This document shows, piece by piece, positions 22,835 through 35,337 of a stretch of 64,000 nt of DNA; position 1 is the first letter of the stretch; every line of letters starts with the position of its first letter. This DNA comes from Adineta steineri (lineage: Eukaryota > Rotifera > Eurotatoria > Adinetida > Adinetidae): the NCBI GenBank assembly GCA_905250115.1, contig CAJNOI010000023.1:356833-420832 (forward strand), given 5' to 3'. The notes beneath the pieces are model-generated. The model was not told the origin of the DNA and searched no databases. It was given only the letters and a program-made list of their open reading frames with translations. Made by a program: the position numbers and the translations under genes.

Positions 22835-23908
22835 ATGAATTCAACTGATTTAAATGAATCATTTTCTATTTCTCTTCTAATCAATATCATAACTATATTC
22901 TCTAGTTGTATTGGTATTATATTTTCTCTAATATTTATATTTATTATTCTATATAATCGTTCTCTTCGTTCAATTGCAAATATTTTAACACTCAATTCTA
23001 GTGTTGCTATTCTTATTCTATCGAGTGACACATTTTCAATAGGTATTTATGTTTTATATCGAGATATAAAACGACGAGAATTACAAATGGAAATCGAAAT
23101 GAAAAGTTTATTTCTTTGTCATTTACGTGGTTATATAGCACATATGTCATTTGGTGCACTGGTTTATTCCTATGTTATTCAAGCATGTTATCGTTTAGTT
23201 GGGACAATTTTTTATCATCAAGTTTCCTATAATAATTTAAAAATCTATATGTATGCAATTTCTGCTCAATGGATTTTTTCAATTTTACAACTTTTACCTA
23301 TTATACTTGGAAATAATCAAATATATATTAAACATGAATATTTATGTCAATTTGCAATAGAAAACACTAAAGGAATTTGTTATATAAATTTTACTAACTA
23401 TATGATACCTGTAATAATAATTATGATTATATATTATAAAATTACAAGATCTGTACGAGAAAAAGAAAATAATGGTGAGATAAATAGAATAAATGATTTT
23501 TATTATTGTTAGATTCTATTTACTAAAGTTTTTTTTATATATTCTTTTATAGGTACTTATAGATATAATATTCATCGTACACGTCGTCAGATGGTGTTAA
23601 CTCAACGTATCCTTATTTTAATTGCAATTCTCTTCGTCCTTGGAGGACCCTACACAGTATTTATTATTTTAGAAGCGTTATCGATCGCAAGTCCGCCAGT
23701 TTATTCACATCGTATTGGTTTTATGTTTATTTCAGTAGCTTCTACTTTGAGTATAATAACAATTATTTATTTCGCACGATCAGTATCTGAAATAATTGTC
23801 AATTCTATAAGCATTAAGAAGAAAATGCCACAAAAATATGAATTACAACGACTTAATAGTATCAAATTAACTCCCATAATGTATACCAACAGAAGTACAC
23901 ATAAATAA
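22835..23908 (+). CDS. Rhodopsin-like GPCR, tandem copy B
   Basis: Exons 22835-23474 and 23553-23908 encode 331 residues, colinear with copy A and with an intron at the same site (G|GT phase 1 after NN). The intron is 78 bp here and 233 bp in copy A. The first exons are nearly identical over about 150 bp in the TM2-TM3 region (about 19374-19530 against 23008-23165) but diverge more at both ends, as expected from recent duplication with local gene conversion. It has the same DRY replacement (ACYRLVG) and the same TM6 end (FVLGGPYTVFIIL). The tail differs by substitutions and small gaps. The ligand is unknown. Confidence 0.85.
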
Positions 23909-24903
23909 TATTGATGAAAATTAAACTATACAATATAAAATATGAAAGAAACATTTTATTCTATTTCAAGTGCATTTATTCAACAGGATTTCTGATAATC
24001 CGACTTATTTATCATATATACGTTATTTTATTCAGTAATACAAGACATGTAAATAATAGCAATGACTTTTCTAAATAGATATATGTTGTATCATTTGATG
24101 TTGAGACTATATTCTAAATAAAAAAAAATTAAACTGCAGTCATATAATGACTGTTGATCAATCATGAATTCGTTGTGAGAGCTAAGACAGTTTGCAGAAC
24201 AGAAATATTAATTATTGTTTACACTAAAACTTAGTATTTAAACAAAAATCGAAATATAAGTTATTTGATTTAAAGTTCATTAATCATCATAATAATTTTC
24301 AGGATCAATTCCTATATTCTTCTTAAAGTTTCATCAGTTTGTTTTATCTTTTAGAAATCATTCTATGATATTGATTCATCAGAAAATAATTTGTTTAATC
24401 GTCTTAAATCCAGAATAATTGTTAGTGGAGACTAATAATTCATAAAGCATCACGCTATCTTACTTTTATGTTTCTGATAAATGAAAGAAAAGAAAAAGAA
24501 AATAATTCTTTCGAATATTGTGATAAACTATGGCTTATATAAATTATATTCTCTATTCTACATTTGTATATAGACCATGTTCATTCTGTATATGTTATAT
24601 TTGATTGATTCATTTTGTCGATTCTACAAACATAAAGAAAAGACAGAAAAATAAAATAACCTATAAACGAACTAGTCGTTTCAAACAACGACCATGTCAG
24701 ACCTGTTATGATGTCATCTTCGAAATGGCGTATATTTCTTTACCTTTGTATTTTGAATACAATTAAACAATGATCAAGAATCGTATGCATATTCACTTAT
24801 TCTTTGTTTTGTTTCGCTAGTATAAATAGTGATATGTTTCTCTATCAGATTATTCATTCATTTGATTATAAAAGTCTTTTTTTATTTATAAACTTCTATA
24901 ATA
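23909..24903. other. Intergenic, about 1 kb
   Basis: The first 250 bases match the 3' flank of GPCR copy A. The remainder precedes the secreted-protein gene and includes TATAAATAG-like sequence at about 24822, a possible TATA box about 80 bases before the ATG. Confidence 0.45.
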
Positions 24904-25482
24904 ATGTATAAAACAACAATTATATTAACCTTAGCATGTTTATTGGGATTAACCAGTAGTGCAACAACACCAATTAATACGCAAGATTGTTCAACAGCAT
25001 CACAATGTTATTCACGATATCATGGTCTTTATTATTTAAATGTAATAGAGAGTAATTCATCGTATGTGTTATTAGCATTACGACCAGATGGAAGTTTAAC
25101 ATGGACCAGTAACGATCAAACAGGTGCCGAACAACTTGAGTCAAGTGAACAATTCATGCAACCATACAGTACCCTTTTTGGTCGATGGATTTGTGACATG
25201 AAAGAAGATGGTATGATTGAAACAAAAGATATTGGATTTATGTATCCAACAGATACAGTACCAGACAACATGTATACAATTAGCAATATGATGCGTTTGA
25301 ATATGAGTAATCCAAAAGAAATCACTGGAACATTTAGATTCCGTGCATATGATTTGGAAACACCATATTTAGGTGAAGCTATTCAAATTCAAGGTGATGA
25401 ATATGTTGAATTATCTCGTGATCAAATTGATCAACCTCTTAACTATACAATCAAAGGTTATCGTCTTGACCAATTTTGTTAA
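24904..25482 (+). CDS. Secreted protein of unknown family, 192 aa
   Basis: An intronless ORF with a clear signal peptide (hydrophobic core TTIILTLACLLGLTSS, likely cleavage near residue 20). The mature part has Cys in the contexts QDCSTASQCYS, RWICDMK and a terminal QFC, so two disulphides are possible. It has several N-glycosylation sites (NSSY, NMSN, NYTI). A beta-rich body reads like a lipocalin-type or fibrous-sheet domain (GLYYLNVIES, TGTFRFRAYD), but no family signature is seen. Codon use matches neighbouring expressed genes. A strong TATA-like element lies about 80 bases upstream. Confidence 0.75.
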   Translation: MYKTTIILTLACLLGLTSSATTPINTQDCSTASQCYSRYHGLYYLNVIESNSSYVLLALRPDGSLTWTSNDQTGAEQLESSEQFMQPYSTLFGRWICDMKEDGMIETKDIGFMYPTDTVPDNMYTISNMMRLNMSNPKEITGTFRFRAYDLETPYLGEAIQIQGDEYVELSRDQIDQPLNYTIKGYRLDQFC

Positions 25483-25915
25483 AAAAAATGATTGATTTAG
25501 AAACGAATATATTTTAAAACTATGTTTATTTTCTTTCTCTTTCTTTTTTTTCGTTATTTTATTTTTGTATTAATAAAATTTAAAAAAAGTTAACTCAAAT
25601 AATCTCTAGCAATTGAAAGAAAATTTTATATTAAAATTTCTATGATTATCACTGGTATATATGAGAATAAAACGAATAATAGGATGAAGTCATATTCATT
25701 TCGATTGTAAATAATATTTCTTTACTTTTGTTCTAATATTTAATCATTTATGTATGTTAGAAAATGCAAAAGTAAAAAGAGTAGATCTGTAAAGACTCTA
25801 TAGAATGAGATTGAACTTATTGATGGAGATAATTATATAGATTGAATAAACAAAAACAAACTTGTCTGAAATTTATATTCTTAAAGAAAAGAAATAACAT
25901 CTAGGAAAATCTTTT
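25483..25915. other. Intergenic, 433 bp, convergent gene ends
   Basis: 3' ends of the secreted-protein gene and the PKC gene face each other here. AATAAAA near 25572 probably serves the plus-strand gene. Nothing else is recognised. Confidence 0.4.
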
Positions 25916-28765
25916 TCAAAGAAAAGTAATAACATTTGGACTGATATATGAAAAATCACGAAATGTATCTGATGGTGTTGATAATAATAAAACGGCATCT
26001 TTTTGTTCAATTTCAGATAATTGTGGAACTTTCATTGATGCTTTTAATGATATTAATGACTAGAATAAAATCTTTTATTTTTGTATTATATCAATAAGAA
26101 GAATTTCTATACATACATTGGGAGTCCATGGTGGAGGAACACGACGATTTTTAATAGCATTCAATGTATATGGTTCTCTATTAAATGTTGATAATGAATA
26201 ATTCGAATGAAAAAGAAATATGTAATTATTAACTCACTGAAAAAATGGTTGATCTTTTAATAAACCATGTGGAGAATTAATATTTCCTAATCTTATTTTT
26301 GAATCCCGTTCAAGTAAACCAGATATAATCTGTTTAACTTCATCTTTCATTGTTTCAGGATAACTAATTTGATTTGATAGAACATTTTGTGTTATATCAG
26401 TACTATTATTTGCATAAAATGGTGTACGAAATGTTGATAATTCATAAATTAAAATTCCTAATGACCACCAATCAACATTTTCATCATAAAAATCTCTATT
26501 ATATATTTCATAAGCAATATATTCAGCTGTACCACAAATTGTTTTTGTTTTATGATTTTCATCAATATTTTCTTTTGCTAAACCAAAATCTCCAAGTTTA
26601 ACATGTCCATCATCAAAAATAAAGATATTTTCAGGTTTAAGATCACGATAAGCCTATATACAATAAAATAAAATAAAATATTTATTAATATTTTATTTTA
26701 ATTCTTCACATACAATACGTTTTGAATGAAGAAACATTAATGCACATGTAACTTCACCAGTTAAAAAAATAATTCGTTCTTGTCGAAATGGTTTTGGTGC
26801 TTGATGTTCAAGAAGATTAAATAGACTACCAGCACGTGCAACTTCCATTAAAAAGAAAAGTCTTTCAAAATTTTGAACTGCATAATAAAGTTGAATTATA
26901 AATGGATTTGATTGACAACGAGTCAATATATCTCGTTCAGATTGAATATATCCATGATTTTGACCTTCTAATACAAGATTTTTACGAAGAGTTTTCATTG
27001 CATAAAATGATTCACCACGTTTTATTAAATATACCTAAACAATTCATTTTATCTTATCAAATTAAAACTTTAAAGAATTTTATGAGACTAATGTCAATCA
27101 AAAAATTGCTTTTTAATAATTTGTTTTTTCAGTAAAAATTTAAAGGGTCATAATTAAAGAGCTGCGGGTCCACGTTTTTTTGGACCCAGACTCAACTGGG
27201 TTCCGGGTATGGCAGCTCCCTACTCGTAAGTAACTAACAATTCTTTTACAAATTAAATATTACAAAATTCTCATTTATTCTATTTAATTTTAAGATTCAT
27301 TGTATTGTCTTTTTCTATAAGAAAACAAAAAATAATTTTAACGAACCGATCCAGTCATTCCACGACCTAATACACGTAAGAATTGTATTTCATTTAAATC
27401 AAATCCTGCAGTTATATTTGGTCGATAAGTTTTTGTTATACGTCCAATAACTTCTTGTGCATTATTTTTATCATTAAGTTCATCAAGATTTGAATAAATT
27501 TCATATAAATCTTCATTATATTGATAATTATCATCTGCATCTGTTTTATGCTAAAAATAAGAAATGAAATATTTTTATTAGAAAAAAAAAACTAATTTTA
27601 ACATACATTTTGTTTCCATTGTTGATAAAGTTGTGCAGATGTACCTTGACATCCACAATAATTTCCAACTTTTGATCGACATCGTCGATGAACAATTATT
27701 AAACATTCTAAATATTATTTAAAGAAAAATTTCTAAATATAATTTTAAATTTTTTACCAGAACATTTATATGCATGTCCAGGACGAATAAAACTTCCATC
27801 ATGATCACAAAAAATTGTTTGTAAAGAAAATGGTTGATGTTCAAATTTATGAGGTTTAGTAACTTCAAGCTTGAAATAGAAAATTTCACTTTCTATAATT
27901 ATTTTATTAAAAATTAAATCTTACATCGGGATATTTTTTGCCTGTACATGGATGTACACAACGATCGTAACAATCTTTATGTACAACACAATCACATCGT
28001 TGACATTGAAAACCTTTATAAGTAAAACCCCTTGAAATATAAAAAATATTATATATTTTCTTTAAAATTTATTTCTACCATAGAATATCACTACAAATCG
28101 AACAAAATGTTGGTGTTTTAAATATTTTTGCAACAAATCTATGACCAAAATGTTTATAAATAGTTTGATAACGTTCTGCATAACGTTGTCCATGCATTTT
28201 TATTTGTATCTGAGAATCTGTTCGATTAGCCGGATCTAATTTATACAAATAAATAAATAAATATATATATTCATACAAATGAATTAACCTTTATATTCAA
28301 TAATCATTTCAGCTTGAGATTTTGGTGTAAAATTATACTTTAAAAAATAAAAATAAAATAAAATATAAGCATAAATAATAAAATACTTGATGTCGATATC
28401 CATCAGCTAATTTTTGTAGAGCTTTTATATCCGATTCAAATATATATAAAATATCATTATGAATAATTCGAATAGAAATATGTCGTTCAATATTAATAAA
28501 TAAACCAGCATCAAATCGAATACATCGATTTATTTCATTATAAACAGGTTTTTTTATTCGTGCTACATAGATAGATAGATAGATATATAAATAGAATATT
28601 TATTTTAATTAATTAATAGAACATACATGCTTGTGATGACGAAAGATTTTTTTCTTTGATTTCAATTTCTGTTTTGACTTTAGTTAAATCTACTGTTTGT
28701 TTTTGATTACTTACTTGAAATTTTAATATTTCTATACGTAAGAATGGATGCGTATTTTGAGCCAT
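25916..28765 (-). CDS. Novel-type protein kinase C (PKC-delta/theta-like), 12 exons
   Basis: Twelve exons join in frame to 661 residues: 28765-28627, 28562-28387, 28337-28289, 28235-28079, 28030-27925, 27869-27758, 27707-27607, 27550-27347, 27034-26714, 26653-26238, 26177-26117 and 26059-25916. Order: C2-like domain beginning PFLRIEIL, C1A (HRFVAKIFKTPTFCSIC), C1B, AGC kinase and hydrophobic motif FRDFSY. Kinase elements are GRGMTGS, FYAMK (Lys), YRDLKPEN, DFGLA and TICGTAEY. Diacylglycerol-responsive, Ca2+-independent signalling is expected for this class. Odd points: APE at the end of the activation segment reads AYE, C1B has FCDHD where CxxC is usual, and intron 8 is 312 bp against about 50-60 for most others and carries a GC-rich hairpin. 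Confidence 0.93.
27159..27218. repeat. GC-rich nested hairpin inside PKC intron 8
   Basis: An outer stem pairs GAGCTGC (27159-27165) with GCAGCTC (27212-27218). Inside it GGGTCCA (27166-27172) pairs with TGGACCC (27181-27187) across a T-rich loop. A competing pair is GGACCCAG (27182-27189) with CTGGGTTCC (27196-27204). The segment is far richer in G+C than the rest of the intron. It may be an end of a small inserted element or a structured intronic RNA. Confidence 0.5.
28561..28592. repeat. GATA microsatellite in PKC intron 1
   Basis: A run of four to five GATA/ATAG units at about 28564-28585 lies next to the acceptor of PKC exon 2. Confidence 0.7.
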
Positions 28766-29729
28766 GACTTTAAACACTCCAAATAGTATATTCAGCTATT
28801 TATGAGAAGAAAAAAAAACTTGATATGTACCTTTTCATAAGTAAAAAAAAATATTTTTTTTTTCGAAATATTCTTATGATGATTTCTGTCATGTGTAGAT
28901 TTTATCCAAATTTCAGCGGTCCATCAATAATCAATATATAGTCAAAAGAGCGTTAATCAAATAGAAAGGAGAAGAAAAAGTACAGGTAAAATATCATTTA
29001 TACACGTGTAGTTTTTTATTGAAAGAAGAGATAAATATTACGCACAAGAAGGTTTAAGTAATTATTTTCATTTTTGTTTTCTATTTTCAACTTATTAATT
29101 AATGAACATATTTATGATAAAAATGAAATGTTCATATCATTAATTTTATACAAATGATTTCAATAGAAATAATATTTTATTTTTATTTTTCTTTTGATAT
29201 TTTAATATAAAAATATTTTGCTACGATATATCATGAAGTTAATACGAATTAAAAAATGACCAGAATTTGCATTCACCTTTTCTTCTCATGTCAAAATTCG
29301 ACAATGATGAATTTTGAGAATATTTTGGTATAATCAAAAATGCTACATAACTATATTTGACAGTTTGTTTATTCTTATGAGGAAATATATCGCACAGAAA
29401 TTTTGAAGATATATTTAATAAATCATTGTTTAGAAATTTCGGCAATAGTTCTATGAAATGTAGGATCTGCATAAGATATTATACAAATATGGACTTATGA
29501 AAAGTAAAGTTGTTTAATTGTTTCTGATTAAAAATATTAGATATAAGTATGTTTCATATTTTGTACAATTCATTTAGTTTTGGAACGTTTTGAATCGACA
29601 TTAATGACAAAGGTACTATTATCGAATAATACACAATTTCTTAGTTGAATTATTCATTTGATAAAGTCTCTTGTATAAAAATAAAAGCTCTAAATCGACA
29701 AGTTCGTTGATCATTTTTATTTGATTTAA
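28766..29729. other. Intergenic, about 960 bp
   Basis: Upstream region of the PKC gene. A 77-codon minus-strand ORF at 29239-29472 has no support. Otherwise AT-rich with nothing recognised. Confidence 0.4.
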
Positions 29730-29882
29730 CCCTTTGATTACGGGGTTTTTATTTTAAATAAAAATGTTTTTTGTATCATGAAAAATACTGAAATAAACTT
29801 TATTGTTATATTTAAGCACTTTTAGATTTGTTTTAAAATATAGTAGTCAGCACGTGTATATACGTCACCCGTAACCAAAGGG
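29730..29882. mobile_element. 153-bp piggyBac-like MITE
   Basis: The ends CCCTTTGATTACGGGGT (29730) and, in reverse complement, CCCTTTGGTTACGGGTG (ending 29882) form inverted repeats of about 17 bp. Both ends are bordered by TTAA (29726-29729 and 29883-29886). The TTAA target and a CCCTTT start are hallmarks of piggyBac-type elements. There is no coding capacity. Further weak pairing of ATTTGATTTAA-like sequence occurs just outside both ends. Confidence 0.85.
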
Positions 29883-29886
29883 TTAA

Positions 29887-30370
29887 ATTTAAAATTTAAA
29901 TCAAATAATTGGAGAAATTTCAGATTTTGTCCAGAAGTTATGTGTACTAGAAAAAGTTTATGAGACAGATAGGCATGTAATAATACGAATATTACCACCC
30001 AATACTTTGTCGAAAAAAAATTTTAATTTAAATATTATAAGAAATTAATTAGAGGTTCTTATCGATTGAATAGTGATATATACTTTACCTTATTAAAAAA
30101 GCGAAACTCATAAGTAATGAATCTTTTCTGAAGAAGTAAAAAGTACGATTAAATTTCGGATCTCTACTATAATACATTCACACTTGTTCTTGTAGGTTTA
30201 TTCGATAAAGACAACGATTGTTTTATATAAGATAAAACAAAATATGAAAATATGTTCGTACGTCGATATTAAACGCCCTCTTTTATAACAGAGGTTAGAA
30301 GTATTATTTAAATGGAATGGTAAATTTCATTTTATTAATCGATATACATATTTAACTTCAGATAGAAAAA
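29887..30370. other. Intergenic, about 480 bp
   Basis: 5' flank of the SnoaL-like gene. An acceptor-like CTTCAG ends nine bases before its ATG. Nothing else is recognised. Confidence 0.4.
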
Positions 30371-30736
30371 ATGCTTACTAAAGAATTTGCATTTAACTTT
30401 ACAAATGAATGGATTAATAGTTGGAATTGTCATGATATTGATAAGATAATGATTCATTATGATGATTCTATTGATTTTACATCACCATTTATTATTCAAT
30501 TTAATAATGATCCAAATGGAAGAATTTCAAATAAAAATGATTTAAAAGATTATTTTTCTCGAGCCTTAAATAAATTTCAAGATTTACATTTTGAATTATT
30601 AAATACTTTTCTATCTGTTAATTCTTTAATCATTCATTATAAAAGTGTTAATAATATGATTGCAGCTGAATATTTTGAATTTAATGATCATGGAAAAATA
30701 ATTCAAGTAAAAGCACATTATTTAAACTCATTTTAA
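30371..30736 (+). CDS. SnoaL-like / NTF2-fold protein, 121 aa
   Basis: A small single-domain protein of the SnoaL-like branch of the NTF2 superfamily, known from bacteria as polyketide cyclases, isomerases or uncharacterised proteins. Recognisable features are the N-terminal helix with EWINSWNCHDIDKIMIHY, the DFTSPFI strand, the DLKDYFSRAL helix, and the strands LHFELL, SLIIHYKS, EYFEFNDHGKIIQVKAHY. It is intronless, unlike most housekeeping genes here, and compatible with bacterial origin (inference). An acceptor-like TTCAG lies nine bases before the ATG. No catalytic residues can be assigned. Confidence 0.8.
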   Translation: MLTKEFAFNFTNEWINSWNCHDIDKIMIHYDDSIDFTSPFIIQFNNDPNGRISNKNDLKDYFSRALNKFQDLHFELLNTFLSVNSLIIHYKSVNNMIAAEYFEFNDHGKIIQVKAHYLNSF

Positions 30737-30900
30737 ATATAAACAATTTCACAGCATGATTTTTTCTTTTATTTATAAAAAAAACTTCTTTGTTTTTTTT
30801 TGAAAGAATAAAAAAGGCTGAATCTTTATTTGTAAATTATGAAAAGATGTGTCAAAGAAAAGATAAATGATGATTCACTTGAAAAATATCACAGAAATAA

Positions 30901-33900
30901 TTATGGTTTTCCCAAAAATTTATTGATAACATTCATATCGATTGGTTCTAAAAATGGTGTTCCTAAAAATGGATAATTCAATTTCAAAATAGATCAATGA
31001 ATTTAAATTAATATTAGTACCTTGAATATCAGTTTCATCTTCTCCATCAATAATTGGTCGAACCCAAGTTGATTTTCTTGATGTTTTAAGTCCAGTACCT
31101 AATGGTGGATAGATATTATAAACAACATCAAAAACCATATCTTTTGTTAATGAATCATTTTTCTTTTGTGGATAATCTAAAAAAAGGAAATTATTAAATA
31201 AATAAATATTCTGTTAATTTACATTTGAGAACAGCTTTTAATGCTTGTTTAATTTCATCGGATGTTGCTGATAAATCACAACATTGAAAAAATGTTTCAA
31301 CTTCATTTTGATCTAATTTATCATTAAATGAAATTGTATTATAAATAGTTGTTAATTCTATTCAATAAAAATAAATTTTAAATTATTTTTTAGATAAATA
31401 AATCAATAAACTTTTTTCAGTTGTAAGAAAATCTTTGGCTTGATCCCGAGTAAAATGAAATTGTTGTCGATCTGATTGACGTATTATTTGAGTACGTCGA
31501 ATAACATCACGATAATGATGTATAAATTGAGACCATGTTGAACCAAATGTAGCAACCTAGAATTTATTTATAACTATAAGAATATAAATTCGATATTTTA
31601 CAAACTTCTTCTCTCAATGAATGTGCTTTATATCTAATAATAAATCCTCTCCACCAACGTTGAATACATGTAGCAGCACGATTAAGTGTAGATTTTGAAA
31701 ATTGAGCTTCAACTTGATTAAATTGTCTAAAAAACGAATATTAATTATTTCTATTTTAACAAATAAATAAATACCCAAATATTTCAACAGATGGTCCAAC
31801 GTCATTAATCGCTTGTTTATATTGTTTATTTTCTTCACGAATTCTGAAAATAAAATCGAAAAAACTCAATAAATTATTTGTAAAATATAACTAAAACCTT
31901 ATTTGATCATTTAATTGTCTTTCAACATGTTGTGCACGTTTAGCTGAAAGAGCTTTTCGATGATCACGTTCTCGTTCTTGTATTTGACTTGTCGATGGAC
32001 GACGTGTTTCAATATCATCTCGTCGTTGTAAATGATCTCGATACGCTCTAATCAAAATTAAGAAAAATATCAAAAAAAGAAAGAGGAAAATTTGAAATAA
32101 AAATACCGTTGAATTTTAATTGCAGCTATTTGTTGTTCTTCACGTTTTTTTCTTTCTTCAGCTGATAATTTTTTCGGAAGATTTTCACTAATAAATCCTT
32201 TAAATGTACGTTTTATATCAACATTATCTTTTGCATGACGATATACAGATGTCGAATAATTATAATCATCCTAAAATAAATTTCAATATATATATAGAAG
32301 AAAGAAAAATCTTTTACTGGATCTTGTGTAAGAAATACACTTGGAATTGGTCTTCCTTGTTGTTTCGAACTTTGTTGACGAGTTGGACTACCTCGATTTT
32401 TAGAACTTTGCTGACGCGGTGGACTTGGATTTGCATTTGTTACAATAGTTGTCGGAAATAAAAGACGTTTTTGAGGAGTTTTTTTTTGTACTTGAGTTTG
32501 ATCGACTTCTACAACGGAAAAAAAATTTAAGTTTATTTTCTTTTTTAAATATATAAAAAATAACCTTGTTGTGTTCGCATATTAATAACACTTAAATTAG
32601 ATTCCATACGTTCTTCATCCTTGAGACTAACGAAGAAAAAAAATATAAAATAATTTATGAGAATAAAATCTTACGGATCTTGAAAAGTCGATTGTCGATC
32701 CATAATTGAAAGAAGATCTGACTGTCTCGATTGTAGTTTTGGTGATGATTTGATTGAAGTTGTGTGTTTAATAAATGAACGTTGTTTAGGTGGTGTATAA
32801 AGTTCAATAGTTAAACGATTTGGATTTTCTAATGATTTTATTTGTATACTATCTTCAACTGGTGGTTCATTTTTGGGTCTTTCAAATGTTGTTTGTCTTT
32901 CAATAGGTACTCGTTTTGTTTTTGTTGATTGAAGTGTTAGAGCAACATCAATTATATTATGAGTTGAACGAGGTGGACGAATTTCAAATATAGGTTGACC
33001 ATTTTTTCTAAAAACAAAAAATCAAATGAAATAAATTTAATTATTTTATCTAATACTTTGGATAATCTCGTTCAATTTGTTCAGTAGAAAGTTTTGCTGC
33101 TTGTTGAGTATCTTGTGGTCTTGCTAACATTTGAACAGGAATAAATGGTGCACCAATTCGCGTACTAATTGTTGGATCGTAATTTTCTAAAAGTTCTAAT
33201 TGTGGTAATGTCAATTGACTAAATTGTGCATTGATTAAATTTGAATTAGAATTTTCATTGAATTCTGGAATTGTTTGATAAACTTGACTTGATGCACTTG
33301 GTAATAATTTATATGTTCGTTTATTTAATGTTGAATCTGGTGATACATTTTCTCGACTTTGTGAATCACGTGTACATATTGTAAGTGGTGTTGTACGTGT
33401 TGAAATTATTGATTCAGATGATGGACGTAGAATAATTTCACTGATTCGTATTTGTTCATCTTTATGTTCACTCGATGCTTTTAATGCAGGTGGATTAACT
33501 AAATGAAATAATCGTTTATTGTTTTTTATTTTACAAAGAATTAGTTCGTGTTGTTTTTCTTACTTTTATTTTCAGTATGTTGAACATTTCGTCCTTTTAC
33601 AAGTTCATTTACATTGATATTCTATTTTGTTTTAATAGAAAAATAAAATAAAATAAAATGAAAAGAATAGATTTTATTTATTACTTGATCAATATCTTGT
33701 TTCGTATCTGTTTCATGAATACGAACATTAAGTGGATAATTTCTTTGTCGTTGTTGAAAACTTAATGGACTTTTTAATGCTGAACCAACTGGTGTATGAC
33801 GAATATTTACTGATTTAGATGATGAAATTTTCTATTAGAATTATTCAATTATTAAAAGAAATCAAAAAAAAAATTAAACTGACAGTATCTTCTTCTTCAT

Positions 33901-35337
33901 TTTGATCATCATTAATAAGTCCACCAGCTGATTCTGGTCTTGTTTTTGATAAATTACTTGCAGCTGTACATGGTCGTTGCGGAGATTCCATAGATTCCGA
34001 ACGTTGTCTTCTTGAATGACTTCGAACACTAGAAAAATACAAAATATATTTTTTCCGGAAAAAAAGAAATAAATTTTTCATACTCTGGTAAATTTCCTTG
34101 AGTAATTTTTCCTCTCCAATCTTTTAATTCAATAATTTTTGATCCTGTTGATGTTGCCGATTTTGGATGAACACGACTTGTTCTTGATGCTCTATCATCT
34201 ACATTATTATTATTATTATTTTCAACGACTTGAATCATTTCTTCTTTTGAAAAATTATCATCCATAAGTATATCAGATAATCGAACTCGACTACAAATAT
34301 CAATGCAAAAAAGAAGAAGAAAAAAATAAAATAAAATTTACTTGACAATTGGTTGACCAAGTAAAACTGATGCATCTGTTGGATAAAATTCACATGGTTC
34401 ATATGCTAATCGAGCTGATGGTAAACGAAAACCACGTATAGCTTCAAGACCAACCTAATTAGAATTATCAGAATATAAATATAGAATGAAAAATAAAATT
34501 TTTAATTAATAAGATATTATACTCAATCAAACAAAATGTATATTATGTTAGTCACACATAATGTTAAATGACTACCTTTTCTTTACTCTGAATCATTTTA
34601 TCTCCTACATTAGAAGCTACATTACACATATCTGCCAATGTTAAACCTTGACGTTTCTTTGTTCTATATTTAGGACTAGAGACAAAAAAATCACAATAAA
34701 ATATATTTTCTAAAACGGATATTTTAATTGTTTTTTTAATAAGGAGAAAAGAAAATACAAACCTTTCCCCTCTTGAAGAATAATGTTCATGAAAACTTGA
34801 TTCTCTTCCAAGCATTTTCGATGCAACACGAGACATTTGATCATTAGCTGTAGTAAAAAATTCATCTAATTCATATTTCGATACTAAAATACAAAATATA
34901 CCAATTTGTATCTTTCATAATTATAAAATCTTACCTTGTGTTTGTTGTTTATCTAATCCAGATCTTTTTGTAATTATTATTCTTTCATTTGGTGAACCAA
35001 ATGAATATTTTAAATTATCATCATTGTTTTCATTTTGAACATCATTATGATAATGAATCATTTGTTGAACATAAATTGAAACTTGTTCAGTTGCATTTGA
35101 ACTTGGAAAATGTTTTGATCTTGGTCTTGTTTGTGATTCCGACGAAGTTACTTTTAAATTTCCAACACTAACAAGACTTTCAGGTGGAACACGAATTTGA
35201 CGATTTGATGTTGAATTTTGTGTACGAGCAGATTGTCGACGAGTTGAATTTGATCTTTGATTTATATTTAAATAAGGATTGAATAAAGTTGCTGCTGTAC
35301 TTTTCCATGGTTCAGGTAATTGTCCTGTACTTGTCAT
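30901..35337 (-). CDS. Long IQ-motif, EF-hand-like protein, multi-exon
   Basis: A minus-strand gene of more than fifteen short exons. It starts at 35337 (first exon to about 34937 in a Ser/Thr/Asn-rich region) and stops at 30901-30903. The N-terminal two thirds are low-complexity, rich in Ser, Arg, Pro and Gln, with several TTP and SPxR elements, probably disordered. Downstream are two IQ-type calmodulin-binding helices, AAIKIQRAYRDHLQRR near 32060-32110 and AATCIQRWWRGFIIRY near 31650-31680, separated by a coiled coil (about 31895-32040). After these come a helical region with EF-hand-like spacing (NDKLDQNEVETFF) and a final block with KSTWVRPI. The end exon joins as DIQG to TPFLEPIDMNV. IQ proteins of this layout often serve cilia or cytoskeleton; the specific orthologue is not recognised. 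Confidence 0.75.

Noticed and set aside
29239-29472. 77-codon minus-strand ORF
   Set aside because: No family pattern, splice signal or conservation hint; composition is that of translated AT-rich noncoding DNA.
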